In this document: positions 23,794-31,523 of the stretch, piece after piece
How the letters are laid out: each line of letters begins with the position of its first letter
Position numbering within the stretch: the stretch's first letter is position 1
Assembly: GCA_947450645.1 (NCBI GenBank)
Contig: CANFWH010000016.1
Coordinates: forward strand, 1 to 46,619
From: Comamonadaceae bacterium
GTDB taxonomy: Bacteria; Pseudomonadota; Gammaproteobacteria; Burkholderiales; Burkholderiaceae_C
DNA: 46,619 nucleotides
Direction: 5' to 3'
Program-made: the position numbers and the translations under genes
The notes under the pieces: generated by a model
The model's database searches: none
What the model saw: only the letters and a program-made list of their open reading frames with translations
Told to the model about the DNA's origin: nothing

Positions 23794-24681
23794 TTATAAA
23801 GCCAACGCAGCGACACCTAGCGCAATCAGGCAAGCACCTGCGATGCGTGCTTTTCGGTCACCCTCGCCCAGCAAATGTCCGCCAATCAAGGCCGCAAAGA
23901 GCATAGAGACTTCACGCGCCGGTGCCACGTGCGAGAGCGGTGCAATCTGTACGGCATAGAGCACGAGCGTGTAGCCTATTGAGCCAGCCACGGCGACAAA
24001 GAGACATGGCTTCCAGTAGGTCTTCCAAACGGGGAGCAGCGTATGCCTGTCCTTCCAAACCAGCGGTAGGTAGAGCGGAATGCGAATGAAATTACTCATG
24101 TAATCCAACAAGATAGGGCTGATGAGCAAGAACTTGACCGCATAGCCGTCAATTGCCGTGTAGCTAGCAATCCACAGACCTGTGACCAAGCCGTAAATCA
24201 AACCCAATTTTAGTTTTTGCGATTCGGCTGGATTATGTGCATGTGTGGCTCGTTGCCAAATCTTTGCGCCACCAGCAATCAAAAACACGCCCGAGACTAC
24301 GCCTAGCAAGCCTGCCAGCCCAAGTGGGGTAAGGCTTTCGCCCATCCACAAAATAGCGGCGCTGGCAGATAAAACAGGGCCCGAGCCACGCGCCACGGGA
24401 TACACCACGGTCAGATCAGCGACGCGGTAGCCTTTGAGCAGGAACACGTAATAGCCGACGTGCGCGACCGCGCTCCAAAACATAAACCACCACTCGCGCT
24501 GCCCCCACGTGGGTACAAGGTCCCAGCCAAGATAGAGACCGAGTGGTGCCCAAAACAGCATAAGGAAAATGCACGAGAGTAGCCCAAATCTGGCATCGCC
24601 GCCTGCGCGTTTGGCATAAAAATTCCAAGTGGCGTGGATGATTGCCGCAAGGACGACAAGCGCGAGTGCTGAAAGCGGCAC
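23794..24681 (-). CDS. EamA/DMT-family permease
   Basis: The 295-residue protein has ten predicted membrane helices in two EamA repeats; VVYPVARGSGPVLSA and the closing HVAPAREVSMLFAALIGGHLL are typical of drug/metabolite transporters. The substrate is unknown. The start appears to be GTG at 24681, with AAGG ten bases upstream; that AAGG belongs to a copy of the dispersed repeat filling the gap to folE. No better ATG is available in frame without losing the first helix. The gene sits between folE and the NodIJ-type exporter, all on one strand with short gaps. Confidence 0.82.
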   Translation of the reverse strand: MPLSALALVVLAAIIHATWNFYAKRAGGDARFGLLSCIFLMLFWAPLGLYLGWDLVPTWGQREWWFMFWSAVAHVGYYVFLLKGYRVADLTVVYPVARGSGPVLSASAAILWMGESLTPLGLAGLLGVVSGVFLIAGGAKIWQRATHAHNPAESQKLKLGLIYGLVTGLWIASYTAIDGYAVKFLLISPILLDYMSNFIRIPLYLPLVWKDRHTLLPVWKTYWKPCLFVAVAGSIGYTLVLYAVQIAPLSHVAPAREVSMLFAALIGGHLLGEGDRKARIAGACLIALGVAALAL

Positions 24682-24684
24682 TAG

Positions 24685-24711
24685 TGGAAGCCTTGCTGGA
24701 TATGGCCTAGC
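24685..24711 (-). repeat. Dispersed palindromic repeat between folE and the EamA gene
   Basis: On the minus strand AGGCC, spacer ATATCCAGCAA, GGCTTCC; the core is CAAGGCTT in place of ATAAGGCTT. It spans the 3' end of folE and the short intergenic gap, and offers AAGG as a ribosome binding site for the EamA gene. Confidence 0.45.
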
Positions 24712-25423
24712 GGCCCATTAAGGATAAAAACTCGTGACGCAGTGTGGCGTTATTTAAGAAGCTGCCACGCATGACCGAATTAATCATTTTGCTGTCCATG
24801 TCTTTGACGCCGCGCCAGTTCATGCAAAAGTGGCTGGCTTCCATGACAAGAGCGAGTCCATCGGGGCGCGTTTTTTCTTCAATCAAATCTGCCAGTTGTA
24901 CAACCGCTTCTTCTTGAATTTGCGGCCGCCCGAGCACCCACTCTGCAAGCCGTGCGTACTTGGAGAGGCCAATCACATTCGTGTCTTGATTCGGCATCAC
25001 GCCAATCCAAATTTTGCCAATGACAGGACAGAAATGATGGCTGCAAGCACTGCGCACGGTGATCGGGCCCACAATCATCAGCTCGTTTAGGTGCGAGGCG
25101 TTTGGAAACTCGGTAATGATCGGCGGAGCAATATAGCGCCCTTTGAACACTTCGTTCACGTACATTTTGGCGACGCGCCTTGCGGTGTTCTTGGTGTTGT
25201 GATCGTGCTCGGTGTCGATGATGAGGCTGGACAAAACGCCTTGCATTTTTTCAGTGACTTCGTCTAGCAGTGCGTCAAGCTCACCATCCTTGATGAACTC
25301 GGCAATGTTGTCGTTGGCAAAGGCACGCTTCTTAGCAGCGGCGATGCGTTCGCGGATTTTGGTGGAGACAGGCGTGCCAATGTCGGCAGCGTTATTCGCA
25401 GTTGTGGTGGCAGGTAAAGTCAT
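24707..25423 (-). CDS. folE: GTP cyclohydrolase I FolE
   Basis: FolE converts GTP to dihydroneopterin triphosphate, the entry to folate and pterin synthesis. The 238-residue protein carries the zinc and catalytic site in RSACSHHFCPVIGK (the Cys and His ligands) and the second Cys ligand in SHFCMNWRGVKD. TEHDHNTKNTARRVAKMYV is the substrate-binding helix region. The N-terminal 60 residues are longer than in E. coli FolE, as in several proteobacterial forms. It starts eight bases after rpoH on the same strand, so folE is probably expressed from the CIRCE-controlled rpoH promoter, perhaps with its own as well. Confidence 0.95.
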   Translation of the reverse strand: MTLPATTTANNAADIGTPVSTKIRERIAAAKKRAFANDNIAEFIKDGELDALLDEVTEKMQGVLSSLIIDTEHDHNTKNTARRVAKMYVNEVFKGRYIAPPIITEFPNASHLNELMIVGPITVRSACSHHFCPVIGKIWIGVMPNQDTNVIGLSKYARLAEWVLGRPQIQEEAVVQLADLIEEKTRPDGLALVMEASHFCMNWRGVKDMDSKMINSVMRGSFLNNATLRHEFLSLMGR

Positions 25424-25431
25424 GCCGCTAA

Positions 25432-26388
25432 TTATGCAGTCAGCGCGGTCTTCATTTTCTTCATCGCCGCCACTTCAATCTGCCGAATACGCTCGGCGCT
25501 CACGCCGTACTCTGCCGCCAGATCGTGCAAGGTCATGCCGCCCGTGCCGTTGTCGTTAACCTTGAGCCAGCGCTCAGTCACGATGCGGCGACTACGCTCA
25601 TCCAGCGCGGCCAGAGCACTTGCTACGCCGTCGGTTGCCATCGTGTCGCGCTCGTTGTTCTCAAGCGTTTGTACAGGGTCAAAACGCTCGTCGCTGAGGT
25701 AGTGGATCGGTCCATAAGCTTCGTCATCGCTATCGCTGGTGGGGTCAATCACCACATCACCACCCGACATGCGGCGCTCCATCTCGCGCACTTCGTCTTG
25801 TTTGACGTTGAGCTTCTTAGCCATTGCCGCCACGTCTTTGTTGCTCAGCGTTGTGCGCTCGGCAATACCTGCAGTCTCAGTGCCTTCGGCGTTCAATTCA
25901 TACATTTCGTCGCGCGCATCCGCAATCAGCGCTTGCTTCATGGAGCGCAGATTAAAGAACAGTTTGCGCTGTCCTTTGGTGGTTGCCACCTTGACCATGC
26001 GCCAATTTTTGATGATGTACTCGTGAATTTCGGCCTTAATCCAATGCATGGCGTAGCTCACCAAACGCACGCCCATCGTGGGGTCGAAGCGTTTCACCGC
26101 CTTCATGAGGCCGACATTGCCTTCTTGAATTAAGTCAGCGTGCGGCAAGCCATACCCGAGGTATTGCCGCGACACCGACACCACCACACGCAAGTGCGAC
26201 AGCACGAGTTTGCGAGCAGCCTCTAGGTCGCCTGATGCTTTGAGTGAAGTCGCGAACTGCTGCTCCTCCTCCAGAGTTAGCAGGGGCAAGTTGTGGATAG
26301 CCGAGATATAGGCTTCCAAATTGCCCAAGGGCGGAATCAAACCCCACGATTTAACAGGGGCTGTGAGGGCGAGTGCTTGTGATGTCAT
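25432..26388 (-). CDS. rpoH: Heat-shock sigma factor RpoH (sigma-32)
   Basis: The 318-residue protein is a group 3 sigma factor directing RNA polymerase to heat-shock promoters. It has region 2 (LIQEGNVGLMKAVKRFDP, then VSYAMHWIKAEIHEYIIKNW), the RpoH box QRKLFFNLR that distinguishes sigma-32 from RpoD, and region 4 (TLHDLAAEYGVSAERIRQIE). I use the ATG at 26388, preceded by AGGAG at good spacing; a longer in-frame extension upstream would cross the promoter. A perfect CIRCE element lies 53-79 bases upstream, over a plausible sigma-70 promoter, implying HrcA repression. Confidence 0.96.
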   Translation of the reverse strand: MTSQALALTAPVKSWGLIPPLGNLEAYISAIHNLPLLTLEEEQQFATSLKASGDLEAARKLVLSHLRVVVSVSRQYLGYGLPHADLIQEGNVGLMKAVKRFDPTMGVRLVSYAMHWIKAEIHEYIIKNWRMVKVATTKGQRKLFFNLRSMKQALIADARDEMYELNAEGTETAGIAERTTLSNKDVAAMAKKLNVKQDEVREMERRMSGGDVVIDPTSDSDDEAYGPIHYLSDERFDPVQTLENNERDTMATDGVASALAALDERSRRIVTERWLKVNDNGTGGMTLHDLAAEYGVSAERIRQIEVAAMKKMKTALTA

Positions 26389-26425
26389 AAATTCTCCTAA
26401 AACATGAAATGCAAGGGAAAACCCG

Positions 26426-26454
26426 AGCATATACCAAAAATTAGCACTCTACAA
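26426..26454 (-). promoter_or_regulatory. Predicted sigma-70 promoter of rpoH
   Basis: On the minus strand TTGTAG (26449-26454) and TATGCT (26426-26431) are separated by exactly 17 bases. The -35 hexamer lies within the CIRCE element. A start site near 26419 would give a leader of about 30 bases. Confidence 0.6.
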
Positions 26455-26467
26455 GTGAGAGTGCTAA
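26441..26467. promoter_or_regulatory. Perfect CIRCE element (HrcA operator) upstream of rpoH
   Basis: The sequence is exactly TTAGCACTC-N9-GAGTGCTAA, the consensus binding site of the heat-shock repressor HrcA. It overlaps the predicted -35 of rpoH, the only gene starting nearby; the next gene upstream ends 37 bases away on the same strand. Confidence 0.95.
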
Positions 26468-26503
26468 TTTTGCGATGAATAGGCGAAAAATGAGTGTGAA
26501 GTG

Positions 26504-27121
26504 TCAGGGCTCCATCATCCGTGCAGGAAACCGTCTCTCCACAAACAAATGGGCAACATCCTTCAAGCTGAGGTAGTGCTCCGCTTTGCCTTGCTTGCCA
26601 ATTATCTTTAGCAAAACAGGCCATTCCTGATCCATCAGCTTACGGTCGATTGCGCGGCGATGGCCAGCGGCACGCTCAAAATTTGCATCCATCATGCGGG
26701 TGATTTCAGCAAGGTTGAGGCCACGCTCGGCGTTGCCATCCGTGTCTAATTTGTCGCTGGCAAATTCATCTAGTCGCGCCAATTGGGCGGCGTCGATATT
26801 GGCGTTTTCATCCAAGATACCCGAACCCGATCCATGCTTGTTTAAAGGCCCGCTGCGCAGTTCGTTCAAACGCACGCCGCCCATAGCGTTGCGCCACACT
26901 TGCCGAGGACTGAGACCGTTGGCAATCAAAGCGACGCCTTGAATAGCAACGCCTGGCACTTTTGGATGGCCATCGCCTTTGGAGGCCACATCCACAATGA
27001 CGCGAGCGATTTCGCCCAAGGGGACTTTGTCGTCGGGTACTTTCCCTTGCGCAACTAAAGCGCGTAAGAACGGGCAGGGGTTGCCCTCGGAGACGGTGAC
27101 TGGCTGAGATGTGCTGGACAT
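26504..27121 (-). CDS. Conserved hypothetical protein, possibly haem-thiolate peroxidase-like
   Basis: The 205-residue protein has no signal peptide and no membrane segment. It opens with NPCPFLRALVAQGKVPDD, which resembles the PCP motif (axial Cys) at the start of chloroperoxidase/peroxygenase-type haem-thiolate enzymes; a later DENANIDAAQLARLDEF loosely recalls their acidic metal-site segment. Other conserved-looking blocks are RGLNLAEITRMMDANFERA and LMDQEWPVLLKIIGK. The resemblance is weak and I keep the function open. I start it at 27121, where AGGA precedes the ATG, rather than ten codons earlier. It lies between a DUF962 gene and rpoH. Confidence 0.6.
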   Translation of the reverse strand: MSSTSQPVTVSEGNPCPFLRALVAQGKVPDDKVPLGEIARVIVDVASKGDGHPKVPGVAIQGVALIANGLSPRQVWRNAMGGVRLNELRSGPLNKHGSGSGILDENANIDAAQLARLDEFASDKLDTDGNAERGLNLAEITRMMDANFERAAGHRRAIDRKLMDQEWPVLLKIIGKQGKAEHYLSLKDVAHLFVERRFPARMMEP

Positions 27122-27144
27122 GAGGGTTCCTGAATGAATGGCGG

Positions 27145-27579
27145 CTACCACTTAACGCCAAGTTTGATAAACAGCTTGGACAGCACAAACAGCGGCCCGA
27201 CCCACAGGTATTGAATGTCTTCAAAGAATGAGGGCTTTTTACCCTCTAACTTGTGACCAATGAATTGCAAAATCCATGCGCCAACAAACACGGCGACCGA
27301 GACCGTGACTAACTGCGCGCCCAGCGCTTGGATGACCCACAGCATCACCGCCGACCACACGAGCATGGTGATTAAAAATACGGCAGACAGCCTTGCGTAG
27401 TAAATGAAGCTGCCAGCTAAAAATGCGTACAGCACAAATGGATGGATGGCATAGAGCAAGCCCGACAGGCTGAGCGTGATGAGCGGTATGGCGATGAAGT
27501 GAATCAGCTCGTTCGTGCTGTTTTGGTGGCTCTCGCCGTAGTGGTTGATGAGGGTATCAACTTTGCGAATATCAGTCAT
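27145..27579 (-). CDS. DUF962 / Mpo1-like membrane protein
   Basis: The 144-residue protein has about four membrane helices and matches the YGL010w (DUF962) family. The N-terminal VDTLINHYGESHQNSTNELIHFIAIPLI and the later QFIGHKLEGKKPSFFED carry the conserved His residues; yeast Mpo1 uses such residues to bind iron as a dioxygenase that alpha-oxidises fatty acids. The bacterial substrate is not established. I use the ATG at 27579 with GGAAG seven bases upstream; the longer frame would overlap the anti-sigma factor gene. Confidence 0.82.
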   Translation of the reverse strand: MTDIRKVDTLINHYGESHQNSTNELIHFIAIPLITLSLSGLLYAIHPFVLYAFLAGSFIYYARLSAVFLITMLVWSAVMLWVIQALGAQLVTVSVAVFVGAWILQFIGHKLEGKKPSFFEDIQYLWVGPLFVLSKLFIKLGVKW

Positions 27580-27583
27580 GTCG

Positions 27584-28315
27584 TTACTTCCATTTCCAAA
27601 ATTTGCCGCATAGGCCTCGGTAGATAAATGCTTGGCTGGGCTTGCTGGGCGCGCTGCCTGTGGGCTCAATTGAAACCGCTAACTCCGCCGCTGAAAAGAA
27701 CACCGACTCAGAAGGCTCAGCCAGCGTTATTTTGCTCCATTTTTCATTGGGAATGGCAGCTACTGGAGCGACTTGCCCCTCCTTACTGATACGCCATAAA
27801 TAAAGCGTTTGCTCAGTTGCTAGCGTGGGCAATTGAGCTTGCTGGAGCTCGACCACTGTGCCTTGGCGCAGGCTAGAGACAGTGAGGCCAGTTTTGCCTT
27901 CTGGCGTTGCCAAAACGCCCACATAGCTTTCGGGCAGCACGGCTTGCTGCTTGCTGAGTGACTGCATTTGCCACAGCACAGGAACTAAACCGCCCACGCC
28001 AAGACCAATCACCATCGCGCCTATGGGCAGCGGCATCAGAAGGTTCTGCCACCAAGTGCGCGCGGGCGCGGTAGCTGGAGGGGCGAGTTGGGTTTGCTTA
28101 GCAATGGACTGCCACAGCGACGCCTTTGGCTCTAAGCTTGGCAAAGCCATATGCAGTGGACCTAAGCGCTCAGACCAATCCGATACCGCTGCAGCCACGT
28201 TGGCGCGTGTTTGCATCACGGCTTCAAAGCGGTTGCGGGCATGGCCTTGCAGTGTGCCTAGCACATAGCTGGACGCTAATTTATCAACTAAAGATGGATG
28301 CTCATGCCATTTCAT
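27584..28315 (-). CDS. Anti-sigma factor, RskA-like
   Basis: The 243-residue protein should hold the partner ECF sigma factor at the membrane. It has a short cytoplasmic sigma-binding domain (LVDKLASSYVLGTLQGHARNRFEAVM, about 9-34), one membrane helix (LPIGAMVIGLGVGGLVPVLW, about 116-135) and a periplasmic RskA-type C-terminal domain (SYVGVLATPEGKTGLTVSS onward, ending near FFSAAELAVSIEPTGSAPS). There is no zinc-binding HxxxCxxC. Its ATG overlaps the sigma factor stop as ATGA, the standard arrangement for a sigma/anti-sigma pair. The signal it senses is unknown. Confidence 0.88.
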   Translation of the reverse strand: MKWHEHPSLVDKLASSYVLGTLQGHARNRFEAVMQTRANVAAAVSDWSERLGPLHMALPSLEPKASLWQSIAKQTQLAPPATAPARTWWQNLLMPLPIGAMVIGLGVGGLVPVLWQMQSLSKQQAVLPESYVGVLATPEGKTGLTVSSLRQGTVVELQQAQLPTLATEQTLYLWRISKEGQVAPVAAIPNEKWSKITLAEPSESVFFSAAELAVSIEPTGSAPSKPSQAFIYRGLCGKFWKWK

Positions 28316-28881
28316 ATGTGGTTCTCCATGCAGCCTTTAAGCCTTGCTAAACTGCGGCGCGTCCAGGCTTTAACCGTTCCCAGCGGGCGATGCATACGCG
28401 CTGCAATTTGGATGTGCGTCAGTCCATCGTAAAAAGCCAAAAGCATCGCTTGCCTTGGCCCGGCCTCTAACTGACTCATACAACCACCAAGCCTTGCGCC
28501 TTCTTGATTCGCGATGAGCTGCGGTAGCGGCGATGCGGATTCATCCTCCGCGTCGTGCGAGTGCTCGGTGCCTTTGTCATCTACCCAGAATAGCGGTGTC
28601 TCGGGTTTCTTTTTTCGTAGCGCATCAATGGCTCGGTTACGTGTCACCACACACAACCACGCCAAACTCAAGTTTTGACCAATCAGCCTTGGTACGGACT
28701 GATTCCAAATTTTGATGAAGACTTCTTGCGCCACATCTTCAGCCATCGCTCGGTCTTGTAAAACACGGTAAGCCACAGCCAGCAAGCGTTTGGCCGCTAT
28801 GGCATAGAGCGCTTTGAACGCCACTGCATCACGCAAGCTAATGCGTGATAGCAGTCGTTCTATCTCTAGGCGTTCATCCAT
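28312..28881 (-). CDS. ECF-type RNA polymerase sigma factor
   Basis: The 189-residue protein has only sigma regions 2 and 4: YRVLQDRAMAEDVAQEVFIKIW (region 2, about 38-59) followed by TRNRAIDALRKKKP, and region 4 with QAMLLAFYDGLTHIQIAARM and LGTVKAWTRRSLARLKGCM. It pairs with the membrane anti-sigma factor encoded immediately downstream. A small secreted protein gene lies 23 bases upstream on the same strand and is probably in the same operon and regulon. The pairing with an RskA-type anti-sigma factor suggests a SigK-like group. Confidence 0.93.
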   Translation of the reverse strand: MDERLEIERLLSRISLRDAVAFKALYAIAAKRLLAVAYRVLQDRAMAEDVAQEVFIKIWNQSVPRLIGQNLSLAWLCVVTRNRAIDALRKKKPETPLFWVDDKGTEHSHDAEDESASPLPQLIANQEGARLGGCMSQLEAGPRQAMLLAFYDGLTHIQIAARMHRPLGTVKAWTRRSLARLKGCMENHI

Positions 28882-28904
28882 GCAACCAATACTACCCCAT
28901 CAAA

Positions 28905-29267
28905 TTATTTGACGAGATGCCAAACACCTGCTTTTCCGTCGCCGTTGCGGTCGCCAGCTTTGGCATCGCCCGCAAAGTAATACAGAGGCTTGCCTTTGAC
29001 TGTCCACTGACGTGTGCCAGCAGAGTCGATCACGCCGTAGTCGCCTTTTGCGGTCGCACCAGCTGGGGCAACGTAGACGGGCCAGTTTGCGAGGCAAGGT
29101 CCAGCGCAATTGCTCTTGCCCATTTCGTCTTTATCAAAAGTGTAGACCGTGCGGCCAGCGGCATCGGCTAATGCGCCGTCTTTCATGACGGGCTGGGCTT
29201 GCACGCTAGCGGCAAGCAAGGCAAGCAATGAAAAGGCGGCAGTGGCTAAAAGTGTTTTTGTCTTCAT
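28905..29267 (-). CDS. Secreted COG4315-type repeat protein
   Basis: The 120-residue protein has a signal peptide (MKTKTLLATAAFSLLALLAASVQA, shown here as residues 1-24, cleaved before QPV) and two copies of the short repeat of the COG4315 secreted-repeat family: GRTVYTFDKDEMGKSNCAGPC then LANWPVYVAP, and later GKPLYYFAGDAKAGDRNGDG. Such small proteins often accompany ECF sigma/anti-sigma pairs, but their biochemical role is unknown. A pair of Cys at about 54 and 58 could form a disulfide or bind a ligand. A candidate ECF promoter lies 45-71 bases upstream. Confidence 0.85.
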   Translation of the reverse strand: MKTKTLLATAAFSLLALLAASVQAQPVMKDGALADAAGRTVYTFDKDEMGKSNCAGPCLANWPVYVAPAGATAKGDYGVIDSAGTRQWTVKGKPLYYFAGDAKAGDRNGDGKAGVWHLVK

Positions 29268-29311
29268 GATGCATTTCCTTAAAAGTTAAAAAACTAAGAG
29301 GGCGTCAAAAT

Positions 29312-29338
29312 GACGTCCCGCCTATAGAACGAGGTCAC
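29312..29338 (-). promoter_or_regulatory. Candidate ECF promoter for the COG4315-sigma-anti-sigma operon
   Basis: On the minus strand GTGACC (29333-29338), 17 bases, then CGTC (29312-29315), which has the shape of ECF promoters with a CGTC -10. An imperfect inverted repeat (GGCGTCA / TGACGTCC, 29301-29318) overlaps the -10. This is a motif guess; the -35 differs from the common GGAAC type. Confidence 0.35.
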
Positions 29339-29380
29339 TTGTGATTTAGATGCAGCAGATGCAAAATAAATTTATAAATC

Positions 29381-29977
29381 TTAGAAGTCGCGCCAACCCG
29401 CATACAGTCGCGTGAGGGTTGTGATGCCGCAAAGCACAGCAAACCCATAGGCAAGCACCGCGAAGTGCTCTGGCAGCAGGCACATCAGCGCAAAAGAAAG
29501 CAAGGTCTCAAACGCCTCGGTGAGTCCACCAAGGTAAGTGATTGCTTTGCTGGGCGATGGCACATTCCCGCGCTTTGCTGCGATGCTGGCGTAGGCCAAA
29601 AAGCTGGAGGCCGTGCCCATAAAGGCAAACAGCAGCGTTGCAGCGGCGAGCGCGTTGGCAGCAGGATTGGCAATGGCAAACGCAAGCGGGATGCTGGCGT
29701 AGAAGATGATATCGAGTGTGATGTCTAAAAAGCCGCCTCGGTCAGTCGGTTTTGTGAGCCGTGCAACGGCGCCATCTAGCGCATCGAACGCACGTGAAAT
29801 CAGCAGCAGTGCTAAGCCACTTAAAAAATAGCCATTTGCAATGAGGCCAGCACTACCCAGTCCTAACGCAAATCCAATCACGGTAAGGGTATCGGCCTGT
29901 AGGCCAAGCTGAGTGAGGCTCCGCGCGGCACTATCGACGCAAGGCTTGATGAGTATGGCTAGCGGGCGGTCTATCAT
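29381..29977 (-). CDS. CDP-alcohol phosphatidyltransferase family protein
   Basis: The 198-residue membrane protein carries the family's metal-binding signature DALDGAVARLTKPTDRGG followed by FLD and ITLD (about 66-89), with the four conserved Asp residues. It has about six membrane helices. Members join a CDP-linked lipid or alcohol to a second alcohol to make phospholipids such as phosphatidylglycerophosphate; the exact substrate is not clear, and this is not a standard PgsA or PssA. The spacing between AR and the final Gly is one residue shorter than in E. coli PgsA. The ATG has TAAGG seven bases upstream, contributed by the dispersed repeat in the gap to ftsY. Confidence 0.85.
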   Translation of the reverse strand: MIDRPLAILIKPCVDSAARSLTQLGLQADTLTVIGFALGLGSAGLIANGYFLSGLALLLISRAFDALDGAVARLTKPTDRGGFLDITLDIIFYASIPLAFAIANPAANALAAATLLFAFMGTASSFLAYASIAAKRGNVPSPSKAITYLGGLTEAFETLLSFALMCLLPEHFAVLAYGFAVLCGITTLTRLYAGWRDF

Positions 29978-30004
29978 GCGAAGCCTTATGCGGTGTGGTC
30001 TGCG
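29978..30004 (-). repeat. Dispersed ATAAGGCTT repeat filling the gap between ftsY and the next gene
   Basis: The 27-base element exactly occupies the intergenic space. On the minus strand it ends in an exact ATAAGGCTT (29981-29989), seven bases before the downstream ATG, so it serves as a plausible ribosome binding site. The distal half-site is degenerate (AGACC). Confidence 0.55.
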
Positions 30005-30916
30005 TTAACTCAATAACGCGGTAGAGAACTCTCTTGCATCGAACGGCTGCAAATCTTCCAATGCCTCGCCCACGCCAATGAAGTAAACACGCGGTGCATG
30101 GGGCAATAGCGCAATCGCCGCTAGTACGCCGCCTTTGGCTGTGCCATCTAACTTGGTAATGATGAGTCCCGTGACGCCAATGGCGGCATCAAATGCTTTG
30201 AGCTGCGCAAGGGCGTTTTGTCCTGTGTTTCCATCTAATACGAGGAGCACTTCGTGCGGCGCGGCGCTATCCGCTTTTTGAATCACGCGTTTGATTTTGG
30301 TGAGCTCCGCCATCAAGTGCGCCTGCGTGGGCAAGCGACCTGCGGTGTCGGCAATGACAAGGCTTGTCCCACGTGCCTTGCCAGCCATCACCGCATCAAA
30401 ACACACGCTGGACGGGTCGGCATTCTCTTGACTAATGATTTCGACTTTATTGCTTCCCAGTTTGTTTCGATCAGCCCACACAGCCAGCTGCTCGCGCGCG
30501 GCGGCACGAAAAGTGTCAGCGGCAGCCAATAAAACCGATGCGCCTTGGTTTGCAAAATGCCAAGTGAGTTTGCCGATACTCGTGGTTTTGCCAGCACCAT
30601 TCACGCCTGCCACCATCATCACGGTAGGCTGCGAGGCCAATACCAGCTTGGTTTGCAGCGGTGCCAATAGATCTGTCATGGCATCTATCAGTAGCGCTTT
30701 AACTTGTAACGAGTTACTTGCTTTACTCGCTTTGACTCTCGCTTTGAGGTCATTTAATAGATGCTGGGTCGCGGCTACACCCGCATCACTCATCAAGAGA
30801 GCGGCTTCTAGTTCCTCAAAGAGAGCGTCGTCAATTTGCTTACCCGTAAACACTTCGGCAATGGCGCGGTTAGTTTTTTGCAGACCGCTTTTTAGCTTGG
30901 AAAAGAATGTGGCCAT
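30005..30916 (-). CDS. ftsY: Signal recognition particle receptor FtsY
   Basis: FtsY docks ribosome-SRP complexes at the inner membrane. The 303-residue protein has the N domain (about 1-95) and the GTPase G domain with G1 GVNGAGKTT (104-112), DTFRAAAREQL, G3 ADTAGRLPTQ and G4 TKLDGTAKGG. It lacks the long acidic A domain of E. coli FtsY, as in many betaproteobacteria with short FtsY; a short amphipathic N-terminal helix (FFSKLKSGLQKTN) may contact the membrane. It begins four bases after pth, so it is probably in the ispE-prs-rplY-pth transcript. Confidence 0.96.
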   Translation of the reverse strand: MATFFSKLKSGLQKTNRAIAEVFTGKQIDDALFEELEAALLMSDAGVAATQHLLNDLKARVKASKASNSLQVKALLIDAMTDLLAPLQTKLVLASQPTVMMVAGVNGAGKTTSIGKLTWHFANQGASVLLAAADTFRAAAREQLAVWADRNKLGSNKVEIISQENADPSSVCFDAVMAGKARGTSLVIADTAGRLPTQAHLMAELTKIKRVIQKADSAAPHEVLLVLDGNTGQNALAQLKAFDAAIGVTGLIITKLDGTAKGGVLAAIALLPHAPRVYFIGVGEALEDLQPFDAREFSTALLS

Positions 30917-30920
30917 GTGT

Positions 30921-31514
30921 TTAAGCTTTCAAAACAACAGGCTTGGGTTTCGTATGAATGAGTTTGGTGGCGGCTTCCATATCACCCGATAGCAAAAACG
31001 GTACCGCCTCTAAGCTACGCGCGATAGATGCGTGAATCGCCTCTCGGTGCTCAGTCATCGGTTTTTGCAGCACCCAGTTGATGACTTCATCGCGCACGCC
31101 TGGGTGCCCGATGCCGATGCGTAGCCGCCAATAGTCGCTAGAGCCCAGTTTGGCGTGAATGTCGCGCAGACCATTGTGTCCTGCATGCCCGCCGCCAAAC
31201 TTGATTTTGGCAAGACCTGGTGGAATGTCGAGTTCGTCGTGAACGACCAAAATCTCCTCGGGTTTGATTTTGTAAAAATTAGCCAAAGCGCCCACCGATT
31301 GACCTGAAAGGTTCATAAAGGTTTGCGGCTCCAAAAGCCAAAAGGCTTGACCACTCGAGTTGCCTCGGGCGACCAAGCCTTTGTAAGCTCTGTCCGAGTT
31401 AAGTGTTAGCTTTAGTTTGGTAGCCAAGGCTTCAAGCCACCAGAAACCCGCGTTGTGACGGGTTGCTTCGTACTCAAAGCCTGGGTTACCAAGGCCAACA
31501 AATAACTTAATCAC
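30921..31514 (-). CDS. pth: Peptidyl-tRNA hydrolase Pth
   Basis: Pth releases tRNA from prematurely dropped peptidyl-tRNA. The 197-residue protein has the N-terminal [20 protein letters not shown] with the catalytic His20, FMNLSGQSV near 67-75 and the HDELDIPPG and [13 protein letters not shown] motifs. The C-terminus ([11 protein letters not shown]) is a short extension. It starts nine bases after rplY, in the rplY-pth order seen across betaproteobacteria. Confidence 0.97.
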   Translation of the reverse strand: MIKLFVGLGNPGFEYEATRHNAGFWWLEALATKLKLTLNSDRAYKGLVARGNSSGQAFWLLEPQTFMNLSGQSVGALANFYKIKPEEILVVHDELDIPPGLAKIKFGGGHAGHNGLRDIHAKLGSSDYWRLRIGIGHPGVRDEVINWVLQKPMTEHREAIHASIARSLEAVPFLLSGDMEAATKLIHTKPKPVVLKA

Positions 31515-31523
31515 GGGGAGTGA

